A stretch of 64,000 bases of DNA from Pseudanabaena sp. PCC 6802 (GTDB lineage Bacteria; Cyanobacteriota; Cyanobacteriia; Pseudanabaenales; Pseudanabaenaceae). The stretch's first letter is position 1. Each line of letters opens with the position of its first letter. The notes under the pieces were generated by a model that was not told the DNA's origin, made no database searches, and worked only from the letters and a program-made list of their open reading frames with translations. Positions 56,646-64,000 of this stretch are shown one piece after another. The position numbers were made by a program, and so were the translations under genes. The DNA is taken from assembly GCF_000332175.1 (NCBI RefSeq), contig NZ_KB235914.1, positions 3,716,868-3,780,867 on the forward strand, written 5' to 3'.

Positions 56646-57137
56646 ATGGGAGCTGCGACCAGATATCTGTGCCGAGGGCGACTCGAGGGCGGCGAGCGAA
56701 TCTTTCTGTGGGAGACGAATGATCGCGACCGCGTCGTGGTTGATGAGGCTGGCGATGTGGTCTCGTTCGCCACGGAGGCTGAGGCCCTTGAAGCGCGGGC
56801 TACCTCAGCGGGTATCTCGAGTGAACCGAGTGCATTTTACGACTTCGACGCGATACAGGCATGGTGTCACTCTCGGAACCAAGCGGTAGACTGCCCGGCC
56901 GTCTTGAACATATGGAACCTGCTCAATGACGTTCCGGGCGTGCAGGAACTTTTCTCGGCGGCCGAGTCTCGCGCCGCCGAGATCTACGGCAAACTCTTTC
57001 ACGGCTGCAATCTACCCGCGATGGGAGCAAGTCCCTGCGAGTACGTTCCCGAGTGGACAAGTGCCGAGATACTCGATCTGAAGCGACTAATCCTGCTGGG
57101 ACTCAATGACTTCCGCATGCGCTGCAAGTCGTGGTAA
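56646..57137 (+). CDS. Unknown protein of a probable integron gene cassette, 163 aa
   Basis: 163 residues, soluble, Cys- and Trp-containing (WETNDRDRVVVDEAGDVVSFATEAEALEARA; YDFDAIQAWCHSRN; ILDLKRLILLGLNDF). I recognise no family, although the opening looks like a small immunity- or DUF-type protein. The DNA is GC-rich, has no GCGATCGC site and differs in codon use from its neighbours, which marks transfer. A GTTCGAC sequence (56630-56636, one mismatch from GTTRRRY) lies just before the ORF, and an attC-like site directly follows the stop codon. A gene cassette is the best reading. Confidence 0.75.
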   Translation: MGAATRYLCRGRLEGGERIFLWETNDRDRVVVDEAGDVVSFATEAEALEARATSAGISSEPSAFYDFDAIQAWCHSRNQAVDCPAVLNIWNLLNDVPGVQELFSAAESRAAEIYGKLFHGCNLPAMGASPCEYVPEWTSAEILDLKRLILLGLNDFRMRCKSW

Positions 57138-57140
57138 GCT

Positions 57141-57224
57141 GTCGAACCAAGCGTTGCAGACGGACCTGGCCCTCGCTGGCGCTCGGAACCAGGTCGCTGA
57201 ACGCCAAGCCGTTAGCCGTTAGGT
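57141..57224 (+). other. attC-like recombination site 1 (59-base element type)
   Basis: Begins with GTCGAAC (R''-like, one base off RYYYAAC) and CCAAGCGTTGCAG (L''). A GACCTGG/CCAGGTC stem lies in the centre. CTGAACGCC (L', 57197-57205) follows, then GTTAGCC (57211-57217) and directly GTTAGGT (57218-57224), which fits GTTRRRY. GCGTTGCAG pairs with CTGAACGC except for one unpaired G, exactly the extrahelical base expected in L'' of attC sites. The ORF upstream ends three bases before it. Confidence 0.72.
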
Positions 57225-57444
57225 TTTGTAGCCTTCAAGCTGCTGAGAGCTGAGTATTGATGACTGGCATAAGATTTGCGCTCATATGGAGTAATAGGTG
57301 GAGCTATTTAACGGGCTTGCCTGGAATCTTTGCAGTTGCAAGATAAAAATTTTTCATGTATACGATTTTCACCTGCTTGCCGATATGAGCGAAGATTTGA
57401 TGGATACTATAAGTCTATAGATCCATACAATGATAAATTCATAG

Positions 57445-57559
57445 ATATAGCGTTTTTCAATTGAGAACAGGTTTTATTGACGGGGTGAAGGGGTGGAACC
57501 CCGTCATGGAGGCAACGCCCCCAAACCCCCTACTCTTTCCGATCTGAAAACCGCTATAT
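57445..57559. repeat. Palindromic repeat with ATATAGCG/CGCTATAT arms
   Basis: The left arm ATATAGCGTTTTTCA and right arm TGAAAACCGCTATAT are inverted. The core holds ACGGGGT...ACCCCGT and GGGG/CCCC stretches reminiscent of R1, but the arms differ. It sits in the gap (57225-57654) between attC-like site 1 and hicB; the rest of that gap shows no ORF. No second copy is in the window. Confidence 0.6.
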
Positions 57560-57654
57560 ATTTCGTTTTTATCCTAATGGAAGTATAAGTAAATTTGTGT
57601 TAGTATAAACGGCTGAATAAATACCTGTATCTACAAATCTCATACGGTTTAGTC

Positions 57655-57879
57655 ATGCATCTACAACTTACAAAGGTCTTTAAAAAAGTCCCAGAGGGCT
57701 ACATCGGTTTTGTCGAAGAGTTACCAGGAGCTAATGCACAAGCAAATACTCTGGAAGAGGTAAGAGTAGATTTAGAAGAAGCAATTGAATTAGTTCTTGA
57801 GGCAAATCGTCTACTCTCGGAAGAACAACTTCAAGGTCAAGATGTTGTTCGTGAGTCTATTACCCTGTCTGTTGCATGA
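57655..57879 (+). CDS. hicB: HicB-family antitoxin
   Basis: 74 residues: LTKVFKKVPEGYIGFVEELPGANAQANTLEEVRVDLEEAIELVLEANR is the partial RNase H-like fold of HicB antitoxins. It is short and has no C-terminal DNA-binding domain. Its stop overlaps the hicA start by four bases (ATGA), so they are translationally coupled. It would bind and block HicA. The gene lies in the region bounded by two attC-like sites. Confidence 0.92.
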   Translation: MHLQLTKVFKKVPEGYIGFVEELPGANAQANTLEEVRVDLEEAIELVLEANRLLSEEQLQGQDVVRESITLSVA

Positions 57880-58070
57880 AGCGTTTAGACTTAATCCGTC
57901 ACCTTGAAGCGCATGGATGTGAATTTTTGCGTGAAGGCAGCAAGCATACCATCTACGTCAATCGTGCTAAACAAGCCTCATCTTCTATTCCATGTCATCG
58001 TGAAATAAATAATATGCTTGCTCGCAAAATTTGTCGTGACTTACAAGTGCCTGATATATCTGGAACCTAA
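57876..58070 (+). CDS. hicA: HicA-family mRNA interferase toxin
   Basis: 64 residues with the dsRBD-like HicA fold: KRLDLIRHLEAHGCEFLREGSKHTIYVN (catalytic His in GSKH) and CHREINNMLARKICRDLQV. HicA toxins cleave mRNA. The order antitoxin-toxin is the less common one but known. The stop codon TAA lies inside the ACCTAAC box of the following attC-like site, which is typical of cassette genes. Confidence 0.93.
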   Translation: MKRLDLIRHLEAHGCEFLREGSKHTIYVNRAKQASSSIPCHREINNMLARKICRDLQVPDISGT

Positions 58071-58154
58071 CCAGGGCTTGCAGCGGATAGACTCAACACC
58101 CTAGCAATGACTCGAAAAACCTTGCAACCGCTGAAGCCCAAGCCGTTGTTATAC
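58065..58154 (+). other. attC-like recombination site 2
   Basis: ACCTAAC (58065-58071) fits the R'' consensus RYYYAAC exactly. GGGCTTGCAGCGG (L'', 58074-58086) pairs with CCGCTGAAGCCC (L', 58128-58139) except for one extra G in L'', the extrahelical base of attC sites. GTTGTTA (58145-58151) or GTTATAC (58148-58154) is the R' candidate, neither a perfect match to GTTRRRY. The total is about 90 bp, in the usual range. Confidence 0.72.
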
Positions 58155-58195
58155 GTAGCGATAGCGCCGATTGAGACCGTTGAGATGATCTGAGT

Positions 58196-58302
58196 GCGAT
58201 TGGCTACGCCACGCAAGCTAACGCAAATAAGCAAGCAAGACGAATGGACTACGTTTGCAAGTCCCGAAAATGGATCGGCGATTGGCTACGACACGCAAGC
58301 TA
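58196..58302. repeat. Direct repeat pair of 25 bp
   Basis: GCGATTGGCTACGCCACGC at 58196 recurs as GCGATTGGCTACGACACGC at 58278; the matches run 25 bp with one mismatch and start 82 bp apart. The unit is of the kind often scattered in cyanobacterial genomes. The gene-free stretch 58155-58372 contains only this and an AT palindrome near 58326. Confidence 0.65.
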
Positions 58303-58372
58303 CGGAAGTTGGCTAGTAACAAAGGAGAAATTATTAATTAATTTCTTAGATGTCCATACCCTACATCCTCGA

Positions 58373-59914
58373 TTAAGGCGAGTCTGTCTGCACGCCTCGG
58401 ATAATACGCGATAGTTCGCTCTTTTCATCGATGGAGGTGCGAGAAGGCGAGCCGCTGAGGATGCGCTCGAATCCTTGGAAGGAGTCTTTAATCTGGGCAC
58501 CGCGATCGGTGATGATGTACTCCCGAATCTTGTTGTCATGTCGAGAACCCCGCATCTTAAATACGTTGACAGCACGGGACATTTGACCGCGAATTTCCAC
58601 ATACTGCAACAGAATGATCGTGTCGGTAATCGTGGAAATGTGAGACTCGGTAATGGAATGAGAACCCATAAACTGGTCGGTGGTATTGGTGAATAGTCCG
58701 GTAATTTCCTCTTGCTTCACAAAACCAGTTAAGCCGATCACGAACTGGCGGAAGGTATTATTACTAACGCCGCGTGCCAATGCAGACAGCGAGTCGATCG
58801 CAATGCGAGAAGGCTTAAACGAATCAATTTCCGACTTGATCGTTTGCAGGTGATCCTCAAGACCAGTGGACTCGGGATAGGCGCAAATAATTTTGAGCAA
58901 CCCTATGCTCTCTAACTCCTCAAAGTTAGTGCCCCAAGAGGAAGCATTGCGAGATAGCTGCGCTCGCGACTCCTCGTAGGCAAATAGAATAGCGCGCTCG
59001 CCGCTTTGACAGCCATTCTGTAAAAACTTGCTAACCATCAAGGTCTTACCCGTGCCAGTGGCACCGGTAATGAGGATGATAGAGTCTTTGAAGTAGCCAC
59101 CGCCGCACATTTCATCCAGGGTTTCCACACCAGACGAAACGCGCACGTTTGAGGATTTTTGCGTGAGGCGCATGGCTCCTAAGGGGAAGATATTGATGCC
59201 ATGGTGGGTCATGGTGAAAGGAAACTCGCCTTTCATGTGGGTAGTACCGCGTAACTTTAAAATTTCTACAGTGCGGTGCCGTCTTTCCCCTTCCAACACG
59301 TTGCGCATAATGATCACGTTATCCGAGACAAACTCTTCCACGCCGAATCTGGCAACGGGGCCGTACTCATCGACTCGCTCAGTGGTCATTACAGTCGTAA
59401 CTCCTAAGGATTTGAGCCTGGCTACCAGGCGAAAGATTTCGCGCCGCACTAAACCTAAGGAATCATATTGCTGGAAAATTGCCGTAATTGAGTCGATCGC
59501 TACCCTTTTCGCTTTGTACTTGACGATGGCGTACTGAATGCGTTCGATCAGAGCTGACAGGTCAAACTCCCCTACAATTTCCTGCATTTCTGGATCGGGC
59601 GAAGCATCGAGAATAAATAGTTTGCCCTGGTCGATCAGCGCTTGCAGATCCCAGTTAAAACTAAAAGCGTTCTTAATAATGTCCGCTGGTGATTCTTCAA
59701 AAGTAACAAAGATGCCGTGGTCGCCCAGTCCGACAATGCCGTTATAAACGAATTGCAGAGCCATTAAGGTTTTGCCAGTGCCCGACGTACCGCTGACAAG
59801 CGTCGATCTCCCCATAGGTAACCCACCGTGGGTAATATCATCTAAACCTTCAACCATAGTGCGTAACTTTTGCACGCCCTGATCTGGATTTGATAGCGGC
59901 AAATTAGACATCAT
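58373..59914 (-). CDS. kaiC: Circadian clock ATPase/kinase KaiC
   Basis: 513 residues (512 if the second Met is used). Two RecA-like domains: CI with Walker [10 protein letters not shown] (about 41-49) and the catalytic EE pair (VTFEESPAD); CII with GATGTGKT and FAYEESRAQ. The autophosphorylation pair is Ser427/Thr428 (HISTITDT). The C-terminal A-loop and tail ([35 protein letters not shown]) for KaiA are present. KaiC's slow ATPase and phosphorylation cycle keep daily time. The start overlaps the 3' end of kaiB by 11 bp. Confidence 0.97.
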   Translation of the reverse strand: MMSNLPLSNPDQGVQKLRTMVEGLDDITHGGLPMGRSTLVSGTSGTGKTLMALQFVYNGIVGLGDHGIFVTFEESPADIIKNAFSFNWDLQALIDQGKLFILDASPDPEMQEIVGEFDLSALIERIQYAIVKYKAKRVAIDSITAIFQQYDSLGLVRREIFRLVARLKSLGVTTVMTTERVDEYGPVARFGVEEFVSDNVIIMRNVLEGERRHRTVEILKLRGTTHMKGEFPFTMTHHGINIFPLGAMRLTQKSSNVRVSSGVETLDEMCGGGYFKDSIILITGATGTGKTLMVSKFLQNGCQSGERAILFAYEESRAQLSRNASSWGTNFEELESIGLLKIICAYPESTGLEDHLQTIKSEIDSFKPSRIAIDSLSALARGVSNNTFRQFVIGLTGFVKQEEITGLFTNTTDQFMGSHSITESHISTITDTIILLQYVEIRGQMSRAVNVFKMRGSRHDNKIREYIITDRGAQIKDSFQGFERILSGSPSRTSIDEKSELSRIIRGVQTDSP

Positions 59915-60209
59915 CCATTAATTCCTCATAAAGTAAATCGAGACCAATCAAAACTTTCTCGCGATCGGAGAGATCGCCAATAATTTTGCGGACGGGTGGT
60001 GGCAAAATTTTGGCGAGCGTTGGAGTGGCAAGAATTTTGTCTTCTTCTGCTAGTTGCGGATTTTTTAAGACATCAATGACTTTAAGCGTATAAACTCCCT
60101 GAAATTCTTTTTCAAGAATATCATTCAGTGTTTTTAACGCGCGGACGGAATTAGGAGTGTTACCCGCCACGTAAAGTTTCAGTACATAAGTTTTACGCAT
60201 AGAACTCAT
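59904..60209 (-). CDS. kaiB: Circadian clock protein KaiB
   Basis: 101 residues from the ATG at 60209 ([17 protein letters not shown]); a longer frame from 60272 runs into kaiA and is rejected. The body is typical: [86 protein letters not shown] lies nine bases before the ATG, inside the last codons of kaiA. KaiB switches fold to bind KaiC CI and sequester KaiA. It is 4 bp from kaiA and overlaps kaiC. Confidence 0.97.
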   Translation of the reverse strand: MSSMRKTYVLKLYVAGNTPNSVRALKTLNDILEKEFQGVYTLKVIDVLKNPQLAEEDKILATPTLAKILPPPVRKIIGDLSDREKVLIGLDLLYEELMDDV

Positions 60210-60213
60210 TGTT

Positions 60214-61080
60214 TTAGGCTTCCCTTGGAATCGATCGACGATATAGCTCGCATAAATGGGCAATAACATCAATTAAAGTAATACGATAATCTAACAGAAC
60301 CTCATCATTGCGACCTTCTAACTTAAGCTGCTTAGAAAATTCATCAATAAGAGACATGTGAATTTCTAACACCTGGGTGACAGAAATATCGCTAAAGAAA
60401 GCCAGATTAATAAACTCATCTATTTGCTGATTTAAATTGCGATTACTATCCTTAAAGTACTCTAAAACAATGGTACGGTACACGTCTGTTAATCGTGCAA
60501 TTAGTAACTTCCTCTCCTCATCGGAAAGATACCGAAAAAATTGTTTGGGATCGCGCTTATAGTACACTCCCAAGTACCCCAGTCTTTCTTTGAGTTTTTC
60601 TGATAGGCGTTGTTGTTGCGTAGTTAGAGAAATAAACGTTCTTGACTCTGGTATATCTAGATAAAGTTGCCCTCTTTGGGGCACGGAGAGTTTTAGAAAC
60701 ATAGCGATCGCTCGATCGATAGCATCTGGTAAATCTGTTAACTGTTGACAGTTGACTGTAACTACGGCTGTATTTAGAATATACGGCTTTTGACTGGTAT
60801 AGCCCTCTTGCGAGCGAGGGCCATCCGTCACAATTACTACAGGTAGTAGTATGCCAAGCTCGGCCAACTTATGCCTGATGTCATTACCATCGTCACACAC
60901 AATTAAACAGTCCTGGCTATATCCTTGCCTGCTTATTAGCTCGGTTAGCCCTTCTATATTGCTAGCAGTGGTAATAATGTAACGATCCACAGCCAGAACC
61001 TCATGAAGCTGTGCTTGCAAGTTTTGAGATTGCTTGCCTGAAATCAAGCAACAAATTTGCAGGGTTGGGGAAGAAGCCAC
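60214..61080 (-). CDS. kaiA: Circadian clock protein KaiA
   Basis: 288 residues, the full-length form: an N-terminal pseudo-receiver (about 1-135; [31 protein letters not shown]) and the C-terminal four-helix KaiC-binding domain (about 170-285: [82 protein letters not shown]). KaiA stimulates KaiC phosphorylation. The gene heads the compact kaiABC operon; the promoter should lie in 61081-61509. Confidence 0.96.
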   Translation of the reverse strand: MASSPTLQICCLISGKQSQNLQAQLHEVLAVDRYIITTASNIEGLTELISRQGYSQDCLIVCDDGNDIRHKLAELGILLPVVIVTDGPRSQEGYTSQKPYILNTAVVTVNCQQLTDLPDAIDRAIAMFLKLSVPQRGQLYLDIPESRTFISLTTQQQRLSEKLKERLGYLGVYYKRDPKQFFRYLSDEERKLLIARLTDVYRTIVLEYFKDSNRNLNQQIDEFINLAFFSDISVTQVLEIHMSLIDEFSKQLKLEGRNDEVLLDYRITLIDVIAHLCELYRRSIPREA

Positions 61081-61509
61081 AGTAGAACTAGCTGCTAGAG
61101 TTTACCTTTCGTAATTTATCTTTGTACAACTATACCAAGTAAGTGCCAATTGAGAATGATGACATAGTACGAAGCCGACACCTGTAGAACCCAGCCGCCC
61201 CACTCCTGCTTGCAAACCACTTGCAAACTACTTACAAACTATGCGGCATCTTTAATCTGATTTGTAAAATTTCTTTGCCGATCGCTGAGCACTAACTTGC
61301 ACGAATCATTTCGGATTGCTACATGAATTGCAATTTGATTAACAGTTTGTAATTTTGCAAGTGTTTTTTTTAATCTTTATTTTCTCACTCTATTGGCAAA
61401 ACCATGTGAAATTGTTTGATATTACAGGTCAAGCACTGAAAAATTCTCGGTCAATTGTTGTGCAAATTTATAGCCGCAGACAGATCTGTTAGTACAGAAG
61501 GTCTTTATC
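61081..61509. other. Gene-free divergent region between kaiA and the histidine kinase, with repeats
   Basis: Contains three tandem 11-bp units of the type CTTGCAAACTA (61209-61241), an R4-like right part (61262-61322, with TTGCACGAATCAT and CGGATTGCTA), and a left-arm-only R1 copy (61470-61498, ATAGCCGCAGACAGATC). The kaiABC promoter and the kinase promoter should be here; I see no sure -10/-35 pair. AGAAGG at the end of the R1 fragment serves as ribosome-binding site of the kinase. Confidence 0.6.
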
Positions 61510-64000
61510 ATGGAGTCAATAGCCTCAAATCAGTCTCTGGATCTGTTTGCCCAAGCTAAGGTCATAACCTGCAGCCTGGACATGTTGGTAGTTGAGGCAG
61601 TTTCTTTGCTCAAAAAAGGGCATCCTTACGCCGTCGTGCTCGATCGCGAGCGTATTCCCCAGGGCTTATTTAACTCGCAGTGCCTGTTGAGTTGGCTGGA
61701 ATTCCAGAGCGAAACGATCGGCAGTCAACGACGAAACAGAAAACACGAAAAACTTGCTGATGTCGATCTGCAACCTTTACCATCGATCGCTGCTGCCACT
61801 TCGATCGATGAGTTTCTAGCGCGGGTATCGCAATACGATCACTCCGCCAGCATTTGGGCATTGGTCGATCGCGATAGTAGGTACATCGGCGCGATTGAAG
61901 TATTGCCATTGGTGCGGCAAATAGCTTGGCAAAATTTGACTGATACTGCCAGATCTTTGGAGCAGTTGCGCAGTTTGATCGAGCCTTTACCTTTACCGCT
62001 GATGATCCATAATGCCGAAGGTCATATCCTGGGGGCAAACCAGCAGTGGCAAATTTATTTGAACCAGTGCATTCACCAGATCCCGCAACACTCTGGCGAT
62101 CGCCCGCATACCTATCATTGCCCGATTGATGGTGGCGCGATTCGCACGTGGCAGGTAGTCAGTGTAGAGTTATCGGGTAGACTGAGAGGCTTGTCGCTGG
62201 CGATCGCTCAAAACATTACCAACCAGGAGCAACTAGCGACGGAGTTATCGGAGCAAAATGCCAGCCTGGTACGGCTAAATCGCATGAAGGACGAATTTCT
62301 GGCTTGTATTACCCACGAGCTTAAAACCCCCCTGACATCGGTAATTGGCATGGCAAGCCTGCTAGAGACCAAGACATTTGGCGAGTTAACCGAGCGGCAA
62401 AGCCGCTATGTGAATCTGATCCATCGCAGCGGTCGGCATTTAATGGCGATCGTCGATAATATTGTCGATCTGGCAAAAGCGGAAACAGGACAACTAGAAA
62501 TCGATCCAGTCACCATTGCCATCAAACAAATGTGCGAGCAAAGTATTTACCAAACCCAAAAACTCTTGCAGCAGAATGCTTGGACGGAGCAGAGTCCGGT
62601 GCCCCATATTCAGCTAGATATTGACCCCGCGCTGACAAATATAGTGGCAGATAGCGTAAAGGTGCAGCAAATGCTGGTCAACCTCCTATCGAATGCGTTT
62701 AAATTTAGCGAAGACGACAAGCAACCCGAGGTGGGGTTAACCGTGCGGCGCTGGGAGGGCTGGATTGCCTTTACTGTTTGGGATCGCGGTATCGGCATCC
62801 CAGAAGAAAAACAGCATTTGATATTCCAGAAATTTCAGCAGCTAGAAAATACTCTCACCCGCAGGTTTGACGGTACGGGCTTGGGATTGGTCTTGACTCG
62901 ACACCTGGCCAGATTGCATGGTGGCGATGTTACGTTTGTGTCGCAGGTGGGAGTCGGCAGTCAGTTCACAATTTTGTTGCCTCCCATTCCACCGCGCTCG
63001 GCTGAAACTGCGAAAGTGCCGATTGTATCCAGTCAGTTTGTCCTGGTTGTAGACAATGCGGCTGTGGATATCGATAGATTGTCAACGATGTTAACGAATA
63101 GGGGCTATAGAGTCGCGATCGCCCGTACGGGTACGGAAGCGCTCGAAAAAGCCAGGCGGCTCCAACCTTCACTGATTTTGCTCAGTCCCGATTTGCCCGT
63201 CTTATCCGGTTGGGACGTGCTGGCATTACTAAAACAAGATGCCGCTACTAAGCACATCCGCGTTGCCATGATGGTTAGTAATGGCGATCGCAATCGCGAT
63301 ACTCAACAAGCAAACGATCTTTTGGTGAAGCCAATTGAACCGGAGCATTTAAACGCCTTTTTATCTCGCAAGCCCGTTCATAGAGATCCATTGACAATTA
63401 TCTGTTTGGGTAAATGTCAACACGAGGATGTGATGACTCATTTGCAAGCGTTGGGGCATCGCCTTTTAGAAGCCGATAGTGTAGAGCAAGGAGAAATATT
63501 GACCCAAATCTGGCACCCCAATTTAGTTTGGCTTGACTGCAAGCCTAAAGACGTGTTTGCCAACCTGGAGCGTATCGATCGGTGCCATTTTTTAAAGTCC
63601 TTACCGATCTTAATTGGTTCTGAGGGCATCGATCGCTGTCGCATGGAATTTCCCAAGCTGGACTTGCATGGATTTTCTAGTACACTACCGCACCAGGTTA
63701 CGGAAACAGAAGTCAGTCGTATTGTCAATCAAGCTGTAGGCTATCTACACTCCCCAACCGTATTGGTAGCGGACTTCAGCAGTTCGGGTATTCTGTCACA
63801 ATCTTTGCAACAGTACATTTTAATGGCAGGATTCCACGTACAGATATCCCATTCCCACGAGCTAATCTTGCAGCAACTCCAATCTGGTAGCGTTGATGCT
63901 TTGCTCGTGACATTGCATAACCAATCTTGCCTCTCTCCTAAAGAACTAGCTGCTATAGACTTCCTGGTTCAAATCGATACGGATATCCCAATCATCGTAG
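61510..64000 (+). CDS. Hybrid sensor histidine kinase with degenerate receiver, 3' end outside the window
   Basis: At least 830 residues, open to the window end. An N-terminal CBS-like pair (about 20-140; DMLVVEAVSLLKKGHPYAVVLDRE, SIDEFLARVSQYDHSASIWALVDRD) is followed by a PAS-like segment (PLPLPLMIHNAEGHILGANQQWQIYLN), HisKA with His269 (FLACITHELKTPLTSVIG), HATPase (LVNLLSNAFKFS, DRGIGIPEE, GTGLGLVLT) and a receiver (about 508-620). The receiver keeps Asp515 and Lys607, but Ser559 replaces the phosphoacceptor Asp (LILLSPDLPVLSGW). A further receiver-like or degenerate region follows (from about 635). It is divergent from kaiA. It is neither SasA (no KaiB-like head) nor CikA (no bilin GAF). 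Confidence 0.88.
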   Translation, partial: MESIASNQSLDLFAQAKVITCSLDMLVVEAVSLLKKGHPYAVVLDRERIPQGLFNSQCLLSWLEFQSETIGSQRRNRKHEKLADVDLQPLPSIAAATSIDEFLARVSQYDHSASIWALVDRDSRYIGAIEVLPLVRQIAWQNLTDTARSLEQLRSLIEPLPLPLMIHNAEGHILGANQQWQIYLNQCIHQIPQHSGDRPHTYHCPIDGGAIRTWQVVSVELSGRLRGLSLAIAQNITNQEQLATELSEQNASLVRLNRMKDEFLACITHELKTPLTSVIGMASLLETKTFGELTERQSRYVNLIHRSGRHLMAIVDNIVDLAKAETGQLEIDPVTIAIKQMCEQSIYQTQKLLQQNAWTEQSPVPHIQLDIDPALTNIVADSVKVQQMLVNLLSNAFKFSEDDKQPEVGLTVRRWEGWIAFTVWDRGIGIPEEKQHLIFQKFQQLENTLTRRFDGTGLGLVLTRHLARLHGGDVTFVSQVGVGSQFTILLPPIPPRSAETAKVPIVSSQFVLVVDNAAVDIDRLSTMLTNRGYRVAIARTGTEALEKARRLQPSLILLSPDLPVLSGWDVLALLKQDAATKHIRVAMMVSNGDRNRDTQQANDLLVKPIEPEHLNAFLSRKPVHRDPLTIICLGKCQHEDVMTHLQALGHRLLEADSVEQGEILTQIWHPNLVWLDCKPKDVFANLERIDRCHFLKSLPILIGSEGIDRCRMEFPKLDLHGFSSTLPHQVTETEVSRIVNQAVGYLHSPTVLVADFSSSGILSQSLQQYILMAGFHVQISHSHELILQQLQSGSVDALLVTLHNQSCLSPKELAAIDFLVQIDTDIPIIV

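Noticed and set aside
57445-57559. This palindromic repeat as another R1 copy
   Set aside because: The G/C-rich core is similar, but the arms (ATATAGCG...) differ from the R1 arms, so I keep it separate.
58196-58302. Direct repeats as a CRISPR array
   Set aside because: Only two units, with one mismatch and a single spacer-sized gap, no cas genes, and the unit resembles common dispersed cyanobacterial repeats.
60210-60272. Longer kaiB start inside kaiA
   Set aside because: It would add 21 residues absent from KaiB proteins; the ATG at 60209 has a good ribosome-binding site and gives normal length.
61510-64000. Assigning the clock-adjacent kinase as SasA or CikA
   Set aside because: SasA has a KaiB-like N-terminal domain and CikA a bilin-type GAF; this protein has CBS-like and PAS-like regions instead.
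1-64000. tRNA, rRNA, transposase, integrase or prophage genes
   Set aside because: Reading both strands I noticed no T-loop-like GTTCGAATC clusters with cloverleaf context, no rRNA sequence, and no transposase, integrase or phage structural motifs among the proteins; a tRNAscan or profile search could still find something I missed.

Overview
The window reads as a cyanobacterial chromosome. The palindrome GCGATCGC (HIP1) is scattered through nearly all genes. The gene content includes kaiABC, chlB, ycf54 (cyclase partner), an arogenate-type tyrA, a UbiD decarboxylase, PatA-type response regulators and cyanobacteriochrome chemoreceptors. The exact genus cannot be fixed from the sequence; the ability to move by phototaxis and to make chlorophyll in the dark can be inferred.

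Layout. 1-6.3 kb: the 3' part of an exopolysaccharide tyrosine autokinase, an overlapping xisH-xisI pair, a secreted beta-helix protein, an MFS transporter and ycf54. 6.3-8.5 kb: a cluster of MITE-like palindromic repeats (called R1 here) around a GH3 glycosidase. 8.5-13 kb: a branched-chain-type binding protein, a TPR protein, and an operon coupling an amino-acid binding protein to a DAACS symporter. 13-23.4 kb: housekeeping genes (ribD, dus, lptC, rpsF, rpmB, tyrA, ubiD), with an AT-rich unknown two-gene pair at 21.1-21.9 kb. 23.6-30.2 kb: two c-di-GMP proteins (receiver-EAL with a lost phosphoacceptor, and CBS-GAF-GGDEF-EAL), an esterase, an SRPBCC protein and trpF.

30.8-44.1 kb is one long chemotaxis-like operon of the Pix/Tax type: PatA-family regulator, CheY, CheW, two tandem large chemoreceptors that each carry a DXCF-type bilin-binding GAF, a hybrid CheA, and a second CheW. 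A decayed 3' end of a third receptor appears to lie between cheW and the first receptor. 44-56.4 kb: ccdA, HNH nuclease, hydrolase, a small RHH protein, DedA, hemW, a PIN-TRAM protein, a family-4 uracil-DNA glycosylase, chlB, an HSDR_N-like protein and larB.

56.6-58.2 kb is the most foreign stretch: an unknown ORF and a hicBA toxin-antitoxin pair, each followed by a structure with the hallmarks of an integron attC recombination site. No integrase is in the window. It looks like a small integrase-less gene-cassette cluster. 58.4-64 kb: a tightly packed kaiA-kaiB-kaiC operon and, divergent from it, a large hybrid histidine kinase that runs off the window and has a degenerate receiver.

How the genes work together: light sensing (cyanobacteriochrome receptors), c-di-GMP turnover and the circadian clock all lie in this window, which together suggest control of motility and lifestyle by light and time. 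Several dispersed palindromic repeat families (R1-R5) occupy the intergenic gaps. I saw no tRNA, rRNA, CRISPR array, transposase or integrase.
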